Source of the DNA: Polytrichum commune
Taxonomy: Eukaryota; Streptophyta; Polytrichopsida; Polytrichales; Polytrichaceae
Length of the DNA: 64,000 bases
Direction: 5' to 3'
Assembly: GCA_950295325.1 (NCBI GenBank)
Contig: OX485808.1
Coordinates: forward strand, 44,476,527 to 44,540,526
Program-made: the position numbers and the translations under genes
Notes under the pieces: model-generated
The model's input: only the letters and a program-made list of their open reading frames with translations
Database searches by the model: none
What the model was told of the DNA's origin: nothing
Part shown: positions 24,061 to 34,620 of the stretch, piece after piece
Layout of the letters: each line of letters begins with the position of its first letter
Position numbering within the stretch: the stretch's first letter is position 1

Positions 24061-24261
24061 TTTGGCGGTGTTTTTTTTTCTGTACAAGCGCAGCAGCTGA
24101 TGGAGCTACTCCATCATCTCCATAGCCACTCACTTGGGGAGATGGAAAGTGCAAAAGTTGATGATGGCCCCAAAACTTTGGAGGACGACCAAACTGCGTT
24201 GCAAGATAAGTTAGATGGAGAGTATACGCAGGTGAAGTCCACAAGGCTCTCAGGAGAATAA
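24061..24261 (+). other. short open frame between inverted repeat copies C and D
   Basis: Open from 24061 with an ATG at 24100 and stop at 24259. The 53 codons from the ATG give a hydrophilic, Asp/Lys-rich product with exon-like composition (DDGPKTLEDDQTALQDKLDG). No family was recognised. It lies in the unique 515-bp interval between two inverted repeat copies, so a captured exon fragment is possible. Confidence 0.2.
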
Positions 24262-24387
24262 GAGTTGGTGAACCTGTTGCTGGCAAGTGCTACCACAAGG
24301 AAGAAGGCGGCATAACTTTCATGTATACATATATACCTCTCGTCAATGATCAACTGAGTACTCTGTAACACTATGCACTTCCTTTTA

Positions 24388-24799
24388 TTGGCTCTGTCTG
24401 TAGGATAGAGACTATGCATCAACTTCTTCGTTTCAAGAGCAAATTTCCTAACCACTTTGTGTTCACACTTGGACGTTACTTGTTCTTGTTATTTTTGGTC
24501 CACTTTATTTAATGTGGATGTTAACTATAGTTTATATATATAAGTGCTACCTAAAATGCATTGAAAGAAATCTAGTTAACTATAGTTATTTCGGCAGTTC
24601 TTGATTATTTATTTTTAAAATTTTGGGTGATAAATGAGTAGCTTCAATCCTTGACGTGTATTTGAGAAGAAGGTGCACAAAATCCAAGAAAGGTTTGGTA
24701 TAGTGAATAGCCATGGATTGGCATGAGCAAAGTAATTAGCTACAATTATAGTCTTTCATAGAAAAGGACAGAGCCTCACGGTTCTACCGTTTTCTTGTT
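24388..24799 (+). repeat. dispersed repeat family, copy D
   Basis: Begins TTGGCTCTGTCTGTAGGA and ends ACGGTTCTACCGTTTTCTTG, the full unit of the family seen as copy B at 8844-9272. It faces copy C head to head across about 515 bp. Confidence 0.85.
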
Positions 24800-27340
24800 C
24801 ATGATGCTCACAGTTGATGAAGCATCCCAATCTTCAAAAAGGTGACAGGCCCGGGTCAACTTATTATGCCGAAGCTACACTAAATAGTCATGTTACTGTG
24901 GGCCACAAATATTTCCAAGAGCCCACACTAAATCCCATAATGAGAATGAATGTGGGTCACATTCATTTTCAACGCGTGCTAAACTTTCGGTATAAAATTA
25001 GTGTGGGCCACATTAAAATTGTGTTTCTTGAAAGAAAAGTGTGGGCGATTATTTTAATTTGTGTTATTATTGTCCTATAACTAGTATTTGATGTGTTCGT
25101 CAAAGTCTTCACGAAGATTAGGGGAGGATCCGAGGTCATGAACCCACTTTAATTCCACCTTGACAAGAAAATTAGTGTGGTCCATGTTAATTACATCCAC
25201 ACTAATTTTCCACCCATGGGTATGGTTTTGGTTTAAGGAGCCAACCCACCACTTACATGCGCTACTTAATAAGGACCACATTATCCTCCCTTGACACTTG
25301 TACAATGTTGGTTGTCCAAGCTTGAAAATTGAATCAATGAAGCTCTCTCTCCCTCTCTCTCTCTCTCTAGTGGATGGGGTCATCTCACCCGCCCCCTCCC
25401 TCTCCATAGACCTTAATTATGCATTTTGCAGATGGGTGCTTGTTGAATGGTTGTAGAGTTTCACAACTACTTTCTTTCAAAATGCAAGAATCAAGTGTTG
25501 AGGTCATTCATCACTTATTTTCTTTGCCCTACTTCACATTCAAGAGTAGGCGCTTCTCTTAAATGCACATTCCTCTAAGGAATGCAATGCCTCTTTGAAT
25601 TAGAAGAAAGTATTGAAAACCAAGGATGAACTCATTCAAAACTAACTTCTAGTTTTTTAGCAGTGTTTGTTCTCTCCTTCATGAACTTAGAGAAGGATGA
25701 GGTCATTTTTTACATGGCTCTATGTTTGTAGTAGAATGTTCCTTCCAAACTAGCAACACTTACTCAAATGCTACTTAGGGACCGCTACTTGATTCTTGAC
25801 TAATGCTTGATTGTAAGTGACCAAAGTTACTTTGTAAAGTTACTTTGTAAATGACGAATGCTTGATAGAAAGGGACCAACGCTTGACTGTAAGTGGTCAC
25901 TAATTCATCTATTTCTCAAACATTAATTTAAGTAACACTCATCGTACTGTAAGTGACAACTACTTTAGTGTAGGTGACAATTACTTGAGTATAAGTGGCA
26001 GGTACAATAGTATTAATGACACTTACTTTAGTTTGAGGAGACACTACTTTATTTGTAGCACCTAGTGCTAATTTGTAGTGACCACCCGGGGTGCACCTTT
26101 CATTAAAAACCAAGAACCACGTGCATTTGCAACATATTCTAGAAACCCCCTATATACAAGTTATTTTGTTGTTAAATCCAACAATACACATATAATTTCA
26201 ACGATAAAAATATAAGTGGCAATAAACATAGTATTCATGAAAACATCATATTCACATGTGACATTTTCTTTTTCAATGCCGATTCAATATCTAGTCTTGT
26301 GGAGTGCACTTCAACTTTGGAAAATTTATATTTTGAAACTAAATTTTTTAAGGGCATATACAAGTTATAAAGTAAAGAAGAAGTCTCTTTATATAATGAA
26401 TATTATGTTTTGATTATTATCAAGAGTGCTTGAAGTAACAATGAAGAACATAACATTCATGATATAAAATGGCTCGTTCCCTCGTTATTACTTGCACATC
26501 CTACTAGCATTTGGTAAATATATGTAGATGTAGTTGGCTATAGCTACCTCCAAAGATCAATTCAAGTTGGCCTTCCTTGTATTTGAGAAAATGGCATTTA
26601 TGACATTTTTTGCGTGCCATGTGATGTTTTCACGAATACTATATTTTAATATGTATACATAAAAAATACATCCATGTATAGGCACTAACATAAGTATACA
26701 AATAAACTTTTGAATAATAATGAATTCCTATCATATGTATAATGTAAAATCCTAGCATTCATCAATAAAGTTGTTTTCGTCCCCGGAGGTAACTTATAAG
26801 CATCTAAGTCTACAATATATGTCATAGAATCTAATGCAATTTTTGTCTCTAAATCTACCATCAAATGAATTGTTAGATCGTAAGTCCACTTATTGTTGGT
26901 TCTATTTTGATACCAACATAAGCCAATCTCCGTGTTCGATGGATGGTTCATTAAGTCGATTGGATTTCTATACTCCATCCAATAATTAAATACTTATCCC
27001 ATAAAGTCTATTGCCCTACCATAAAAATATGAATTTTGTACAATTTCTAAAGGCCCTCCATACATGTACATAACTATGAGTTGTAATTTTTGTAGCATAT
27101 GTATATGTAGTACAAAAAAAAATCAAATTAATACCCTTTTTGTGCACTCATGTATACTCATAAGAAAGGTGCGCCCCCCAAGAGTGACCACAACTGATTT
27201 CTAAGTGATTGCTATTGATAGCAAGTGTTTGTAATTTAAATCAAGCGATTGCAACTAATTTGTAGTGCATGTAGCTTTTGTATAGTGATTGATATCAATT
27301 CATAAACTTGAACGCAGGTAGAGAGTGACTAATGCAATAA
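24800..27340. repeat. gene-free, with degenerate short tandem motifs
   Basis: No supported gene. At about 25790-26080 a motif of roughly 20-24 bp resembling GTAAGTGACAACTACTTTAGT recurs with many changes. A similar AGTGATTGCAACTAATTTGT-like motif recurs at 27185-27300. TGTGGGCCACA-like words recur at 24895-25180. A CT-rich run lies at about 25340-25370. Confidence 0.4.
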
Positions 27341-28105
27341 TATAGAGAATTATGTTCATGTTGCTTTGCCAATGCTTGAAGACTAATTGGTATGTGATTG
27401 CAATTCCGATAGCTATGGTGAAAGAGGAGAAAGAGAGGATGCTCAAGAAAGACCTCCTTGATAAGGAGTACCCACCATGGCCTCCCATTGAGTTTAGCCT
27501 TCAAACGATTCATTATTTCCAAGAGGTCATGAAACTTTGTGATAAGGGTCTAGATCCTAAGAGTAAGTCTGTACAGTAGTATGTTACTCATGATGATAAA
27601 GTCAAACTATTTGGTAATCCTCGCAAGTTTTAAGTCCAACTATGTAGATCTTCCTACAAAGGTTAGTAAGGTGTCCTTGATATATTTTGGAAGATTTATG
27701 ATCATGATCATGTCCCAAACAATGAGTACATAGCATGGGTGGTGAAAGGTTTTATAATGGAAAAGGGGTAATTAGTTAATTTGGGCCTCAGCTAAAAGGG
27801 AAAAACAAGGAACATATATGCATCTCAAAAGGGTTCACTTAATGATGTTCTTGATCAAAAGGGGTTAATGAAGGTACTTTCAACCTCCAAGTGCATCAAA
27901 TGATTTCACAATGAAGCATATGAAGGTGGAGAAATCAATGAGAATATTAAAACGAGGTTGTGATCTATCACAACCAAGAGTACATGTTGTTCATGAGTGT
28001 GTTATTCACAAAGGAGACCAATTGTTGGAGTTGAAGCAAGACATGTGGAAGTTTGCAAAAGCTAAAGCTAAAACTTTGGAAGAAGAAGAAAAAGGTCATT
28101 AAAGG
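27341..28105 (+). other. possible broken coding fragments, unrecognised
   Basis: Two short plus-strand frames have protein-like, charged composition: about 27412-27579 (KEEKERMLKKDLLDKEYPPW) and 27911-28102 (a Lys/Glu-rich frame containing KGDQLLELKQDMWKF). No family was recognised, and no splice sites join them cleanly. They border a hAT-type remnant on the opposite strand and may be debris of a mobile element. Confidence 0.2.
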
Positions 28106-28110
28106 AAAAA

Positions 28111-28700
28111 CTACTTGAGAATAGAGGTTAATATGGAAGACTGAAAATATACATCCCTAGAACCTAATGAGATGGAGAAATTAGTGGTAAAAACTTGCAG
28201 AACTTGAGAGTTGTCATTCATCCATCTTGGAAATGGTATTTCTTCGCATTGCTCATTCTTCAACCAGTTTTTGGAGAATGCACGAGGTTGGAACTTTGTA
28301 GAGTACTTGGTCATAGGATACAACTTGATTTTAGGTTGGAAAGGATTGAACTGCAAATACGAATGTCGAATGCGATCGCTAATAGTAGGATCATAGTTTA
28401 AAATTGGAAGGGGCTTGTTTGGGTCCCGTTCAATCATCAATTGGTCCGCTCCTGATTTTCTAGTTCCTCCATTTCCTTCAGATGGATCAAAATGACAACT
28501 ATTTTTGCAAACATGAGACCTGACAATATCATGCAATGATGGGGGTTGTACTTTGGACTCGGCCCTCTTCTCGCCAACTTCTTCTACCGGCTCAATGTCA
28601 TTTTTAGGTTGTCTGGTGAGTCTAGTCTCAAATTGCTTATCAAACACTTTAAAAAAAAATCAAAAATTGAACCTGATTTTTTCTTCCCGCATTTCGCCAT
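28111..28700 (-). mobile_element. hAT-type transposase remnant (TTF zinc-finger N-terminus)
   Basis: From the ATG at 28700 the frame reads MAKCGKKKSGSIFDFF, the typical start of plant TTF-type/ZMYM1-like hAT proteins. A nine-base A run (28651-28659, plus strand) breaks the frame; the next frame continues FDKQFETRLTRQ, then DPNKPLPILNYDPTISDRIR and the beginning of a TTF finger (FSKNWLKNEQ). The expected finger cysteines, dimerisation domain and catalytic core are absent, so this is a dead 5' fragment. Confidence 0.6.
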
Positions 28701-28719
28701 TTGAAGTGGTTTGAAGGGG

Positions 28720-29190
28720 TTTGGCTCTTGGCTTCTTTGAGTTGTGAAATGCCGTGCGCAAAGTCCCAACAACTGCAATTGGTACATCAATCTTGGCAGG
28801 GTTACGAGGCTTTAACTTCATATCTCATTTTCATAGATCTAACTACACTTAATTATCCAATCTCATTTTTCTCAGATGTCATTTCACTCCTTGCATATCT
28901 AAGGGTAATCTAGGTTTGAATTGAACGGAGGATCTAGTTCAAACTTCACAGCACAAATTTCGGTACTCAATCTTCACATCTCAAACTTTGGCACTTAACT
29001 TTGCATCTCCAACTTTCGGCACTCCAACTTCGTGGCACAATTTTTGGCACTCAATCTTCACAATTCAAACTTTGTAGCTCAAACTTTTAAATCTCAAACT
29101 TTGCAACACAACTTACAGAGCTTTAACTTCATATCTCACTTTCACATATCTAACTACACTTAGTCTCCGGATTTCACTCAGGGGTGATGC
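28720..29190. repeat. duplicated 60-bp block and degenerate CTCAAACTTTG array
   Basis: The block starting CTTTAACTTCATATCTCA near 28810 recurs near 29121. Between them (about 28930-29110) a motif like CTCAAACTTTGGCAC repeats many times with changes. No coding potential. Confidence 0.5.
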
Positions 29191-29253
29191 CGGGGGGGGG
29201 GGGCACTCTCCTTCAACGTCATGGGGGGCTCCCCCCCCCCCCCCCCCCCCCGG
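29191..29253. repeat. poly-G/poly-C inverted pair
   Basis: A 12-base G run (29192-29203) and a 21-base C run (29231-29251), flanked by CC(G)n and (C)nGG, with about 27 bases between them. The strand can fold on itself, and either strand can form quadruplex or i-motif structures. Run lengths are unreliable in any sequencing technology. Confidence 0.8.
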
Positions 29254-32200
29254 CTCCACTCTTGATAATCATCCAACAACTCAACTTCCTTCTTGAAAAC
29301 AACTTCTACTCAACTTGAAGGTAAGTTACCTACCTTTGCCAAAAACTAATGACATTGTGCAATATGGGTTGGTCCTTCTCAATGACTTGGTTGATTTTTT
29401 TCATGCTACTTTAAATTATAAAGAGGAAAAATGGGCAAAAAGTGATGCTCCATTCTCAGTACCATAGACACAAAAGCATTGAAGACGCCAATAATTATAA
29501 CAATCATTGGATGGCCCCACCAAAGAAAGAATAGCACCAAAATATCATGTTCGTGAAGAACTTATGAAGGGTTGCACTTACATCTTTTAGGAATGCAATA
29601 AATTTTGCTTCACTATATTTGGGAGTCTTCCCCCATATACAATGTTGTAGAAATATTATTCGAGCTTTTACACCATCATGAAGTGATGACTACTGCTCAT
29701 AATGTGATTCTAGAAATGTTGTGCTTTAGTAGTTTGAGTTGTTGACAAGATTTTTTACACCTCTTTAAATTATCTTCTCCCCATTACCTAACTGAAGTGC
29801 AACTTTCAAAAACAAGTTGTGGGCATATATATGACCCCTTGATCCACTTGCCTCATAATTACAATTTTTTATTATGTGACTACATTTTGAAACATGTGTG
29901 TAAAAGAAAAATTTCTACTTATTGCTAGGCTATAAAGCTCCTATTGGCCATTTCAACTACCTAATTTCTAGTCAAATGTTATAGATTGCTATATAAATTG
30001 TCCAACTTAAGAGGGTGGAAATGGTCACATTCCCTTCAGCACTATGAGCAGTAAGACATGTTTATCCTTTAAGAATTACCGGAAGGTACTGAAGATCATG
30101 AGCAACAAATGGGGAAAAACATTAGGATGGGCCAGTGAAAGCACTTGCAAGAACAAACCTCTTACATACAGGACATGAGGGTGAATAAGGATATCAATGT
30201 TGTATAGAATAACCTTAGAATAGTTTCTAACACACACGTTAATCCCAACAACATAATTGGCTATGAGTAGTGCACTCCAACATCATAAGTGACTTGAGAC
30301 TTGAGAACTTAAAATAAAAATAAAAATGGAAGACTTGTTTAGTAGGACTTTCCAATGCAAAAGAGTTGTCCTCACAATGTTAGACAACAAGAAACTTGGA
30401 CTTCATGAGCTCAAATGAAGCAAGAGGAATAATTCCCCAACATTCCTTGTTTTTCTTCACACTTCAAGCATATGAAGGCATGATGATGGGTCCTTCCAAG
30501 TTGATCGTTGGCCATCAATGTCACACATGCACAATAGTAATTTCATCTTGTTCTTGTTCTTCACAACTCAATTCCTTTGTAGACCTAATAATTTTTGTTG
30601 TCAATTCTCAAGTGCTTGTCATGACCGTTGCTATCACCCATTTCTTGGGTAGGAGCTTCGAAACCTTGATATTTTGGAGCATTTAGAATTTACTTCATGA
30701 TGAGCATGTCCTAATAAACAATTAATGTGACTCAAAAAAATGAACAATAAATTTCAAAGAGCGACATCACAATAAACCCACCTCTTGCATGCTTAGCTTC
30801 GCATTCCATAGCAACTATTGTTGGCGAAGAAGAGTGGATACTTATCGTAGACATAAGATCTCTTGTTTGCTGAACATGGGATTTCACAAACCTACCAATA
30901 TACAAGGCTATAGGAAACACATATTTAGTTAGACAAACTCAAACAAGTTGCAATTTCCAACATCTATATTGTCTTTATTTGGCAGTGAATCAACCAACAT
31001 AGCATTTCATTTATTTTGTACATCCAACATTAGAACTTTGCAAGCAAAGGTTGCAAGGGTTCACCATTCTTCATCTCCATCAAACATCCTCCAATTCTCA
31101 CATCAACAACCTCGCCGATTTGTAATATAAGCGGCTAGGTGGTAGCGCCACCATCATTAAGTATGAGGTCATAACATATATAAAAACATGTCTTTGGTGT
31201 CAAGGGTCAGATGTTACAATTGCATTCTCAGAACCTCGGTCTTCTTAAGATGATATTAACCCTCTAGGGTTTAGAAATTGATTACAAAGGAGAATACTCT
31301 TGTTGAGAAACATGATATACAAACCTCCAGAATCGTCAATTATTTGTCTTGGCAGCTTGTAGCTCTAGAAGATTTTAAGCATGCTCTCACTCTCCAGAGC
31401 AATCCTTAGGTTTCGCAAGAATTCTTGTTTCCATGAGATTTTTTGTCAAAAGGCAATCAACTTTGTCAACAATTGCTGAGGGTAGATTACTCTTCACCTG
31501 CTTTGAACCTCTATGGAGTTTGCAAAGGCGGCCATATAGGACGTTGATGTTGTTCTTTGTTTTAATAAATTCTAGTTACAAAACTCCAAACACAAAAATA
31601 ACTACCTAGTGGCTACCAAAGTGGTGACAGTTATTGTCCACATATATTATCGGTACCAAAATACATAATCTTTATTATACGTTATAATTGGATTCTACCC
31701 AATGCCACCCTCTTGGCAATCAAAACGGTAGTGGACTCAAAGCACACTCAAAGGCAACCGTCACCACAAACTAGGGTTCATTTGGACACGATTTCTTATA
31801 GTGCTCCCCTCTAAAGCCTTATGTCCCTTTTGCCTCCACCTTTTAGAGAAGCAAACTCCAACCCCTTTATAAGGAAATCAACTATGAATACCTCACAATG
31901 TTTGACCAAATAAAATAGGTTTCAACTATTTCTATGTAAAGCGTTGTGTATTGTAAGATTTTAATTTTGGTCATGAAACCACAGTTACGGAGCTCATATA
32001 TATAGAATGATCGTGTGGGACATATATAACGAGAGCACTCCCCTCTTAAATATTGTTACCCTTTTTAGCACCCTGTTGTGTGAATGTTTGGTGTGAGTTA
32101 CAACGTGTGATGATGCTGTAATAAATGAAGATGTGGCACTTGGCCAAAAATCAATTAATTTGTGTTGCAGCTGCTGATGAGAGCATCCCATCAGCACGGA

Positions 32201-32700
32201 TTACGGAGCCACTCCATGCTGCCTGGGCTCCAGAGTTCGGGAAGTTTTTGAAGCCTTAGTGGCTAATTGCCGGTAGTTGCTACGAAGGGTTGGATTTTTT
32301 CCAATTTACATCGGCAAGAGCCGGTCTTTTGTAAAATCAATCGGCCAATTGCCTATGTTTTCATATTTTCATTGGCCAATATCCGATTAAATGGAATTCA
32401 TATCGGCACTAATTGTTTTAAAAATGTATGAAAAGTTATTAGAAATCATTTCTTAGTACAAAATCTTGAATAAGTGAAAAGAAAGGCATGTTCAAAGCTT
32501 TAAATTTGAAGAGTTAATATCCTTGGCAGGAATTGAACCTAGCAATGCCTTCACCGCTTGAAGGCCAAGGGTCCCCCAATTCTTCATAGAAGCAATTGGA
32601 TTTGGTCATGGAAAGGTTGCATAATTCAAAAAGTTTAAGGTTTAGGGTACTTCCTCAAGTGCATCATCAGATGCCCTAGACAAATAGCGCTCTGGATGCT
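29254..32700. other. gene-free AT-rich region
   Basis: No frame above about 100 codons with protein-like composition, no recognisable splice-supported exon, and no strong inverted repeat. Probably decayed transposons. Confidence 0.35.
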
Positions 32701-32736
32701 TCCGGCTAAAATCCAGTAACTCACAAGAAGAATTGG

Positions 32737-33657
32737 CTACATTTCCGGGACATTTTCTAGTCCATCGGCTAATTGCCGGAGGATTGAAATTACAATCGGG
32801 TTGCCATTCGATGGTTGGAAATTTGGACCGGCCATGAGGGGAAATCCATCGGCTGATAATGAACTAGCCGTCGGTTTTCCCCAAACATAGCTGGGCTCTT
32901 GAGACTTGAGGCTTGGCGGGGGATGTGGCGGGACCAGTGCAGTGGCCGGAGCAAGGGAAGGTGGAGTGACCCGTAAGAGCAACTCCGAATGTAATGGATA
33001 AGGAAGGCCCCAGCCGCAACGCATTCCGTGGATACGGGCCAGCTGAGGGCAGGAGCCCCAGGGATGACCCGCATTTGTGGAAGGCCTTGCATCGAAGGCC
33101 TCATCGAACGTGAAGCTCGCCACAGACTTTGGCACCGCGCGATAAGGGTCTGATAAACAGTTCAAGACCAACTATGGAGATTCTTCATCCGTGTTAATCG
33201 GAGGACAATCATGCACCGAAAGGCATCCTCTTGCCTCCATTAGCACTGTAAGATTCTTTGGAGTGCTGTACGTAGAGGTGACGTCACCAAGGCTCGAGGA
33301 ACCTCCGGTGAAGACAAGTCCATGCTTCATGTGTTTTGTTCCACTGCCTTCAAATTTCTTGATCCAATAGCAAGGAGTGTGCAACCATTCGTATGCAGGT
33401 GGTAAATTGAATGTAAAATTAATGAGGTTTTGGGTGCATTTAGAGCACATACACTCCAACCCTCTAACCTGCAACAAGAAACCTTCAACCCTTCGGCAAA
33501 CCTGATGCCGGAAGGTCAAGCCTGGCTGAATCAAACAGAAAGATTCGCCGAGATATGGCCGATGTAGGGTCGAAATCAACCACATGGAGACAGAAGCAGA
33601 CACAAAGTTGTCCGCCTGAATCATGCACAAGGCCGAAAACATGGCCGAATCAAACAT
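32737..33657 (-). pseudogene. long minus-strand frame interrupted by one in-frame TAG
   Basis: A frame open from 33657 meets a TAG at 33172-33174 and then stays open in the same frame to 32737, about 306 codons in all. The first part has a CxxC pair (LECMCSKCTQ) and the second a Pro-rich segment (VPPHPPPSLKSQ). No family was recognised. GC is higher than in the surroundings. It could be a broken mobile-element gene or chance in GC-rich sequence. Confidence 0.2.
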
Positions 33658-34000
33658 AATTCTAGCTTCCTGGACATGTAGTCGCCATATGGCCGGAATT
33701 AATCACACGCTTCCCGAAGCCTACAAAAATATGCCATCTTGAATTATATATGAGGCCGAAATATGGCTGAAGCGAACACAAAGACGAATGAGTTCTACGC
33801 AAATGCTTGCTGGCCGAAGCAGACACAAAGCCAAGAATGTGGGTCTGCATTGACCTGAAAAATGAGGAAGCTCATCTTAATGCAGACTCAGTTCCTGATC
33901 TAACTTGGCCGAAATACAGACAGAGCCTTGCCGAAAGAAACATAGAATTGTATAAGCAAACTGTCCGAAAGACACACAACATGCCATGAAAGAAGTTGCT
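33480..34000. repeat. degenerate GGCCGAA-rich repeat tract
   Basis: Words of the type ATGGCCGAA followed by (G/T)C(A/G)(A/G)ACACA recur at irregular spacing of about 30-70 bp (for example near 33630, 33750, 33812, 33906 and 33965). The pattern suggests an old, diverged minisatellite. Confidence 0.5.
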
Positions 34001-34261
34001 CCAATTGAATCTGCACCAGTGGACTGAATTTGATTTGAATGACACGGGTTTGAAGGATTGAAGAGGCACACATACATGTTGAGTTTCCGGGTCAAGCTAA
34101 TGCGCAGAATCACCTCAGATGGAAGAAGTTAATGCTCAAGAGGTTGACAGCAACTACCAATTCAATAATGAACACATTTGAAACCAACATTGCCTGGAGA
34201 AGAGGTCTCGCTCCTGCTCCGGCACCTAACCCTGACGTCACCTCCGGAGGTGAGGAGAATT

Positions 34262-34620
34262 CTATAGCTCCCACATCTCGGGTCCAGCTTCCGGGTCTCG
34301 GGAGCTGGCTCGGGACAATTCTGTGACCCGTCACCGTAGAGCTTGGCGTGGTTCGGCCTGCGTGACCGATGCTACCCCAGTGACCACTAGGCTTTCCATT
34401 TGCCCGTTTCCACGGTCTCGGGAGCTGCCTTGGGACAATTTCGTGACCGTGGAGCTTCGAGTGCTTCCGACCTACGCATCCAGTGACCACTCAGTTTTTC
34501 ATTTGTCCGTTGTCATGGGTATTGGGAGCTGCCTCGGGACAATTCCGTGACCGTGGAGCTTGGTGTGGTCTGGCCTGCACGACCAATGCCATCCCAGTGA
34601 CCACTGGGTTTTCCATCTGT
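34262..34620 (+). repeat. minisatellite, three units of about 105-120 bp
   Basis: Three diverged copies of a GC-rich unit containing GGGAGCTG(G/C)CT(C/T)GGGACAATT, then GTGACCGTGGAGCTT and CAGTGACCACT. The GGAGCTG word begins at 34301, 34421 and 34525. Confidence 0.85.

Noticed and set aside
23873-24387. Interval between copies C and D as the interior of a simple foldback transposon
   Set aside because: The inner edges are the repeat starts, and the outer edges are not equivalent (copy C is truncated), so the two are better read as separate insertions.
25081-25407. 108-codon minus-strand frame
   Set aside because: Starts in GA-repeat sequence, with no protein-like conservation; it overlaps repeated TGTGGGCCACA-type words.
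33480-34620. CRISPR-like array
   Set aside because: Units are diverged and lack constant short repeats with unique spacers, and the organism is a plant. These are minisatellites.
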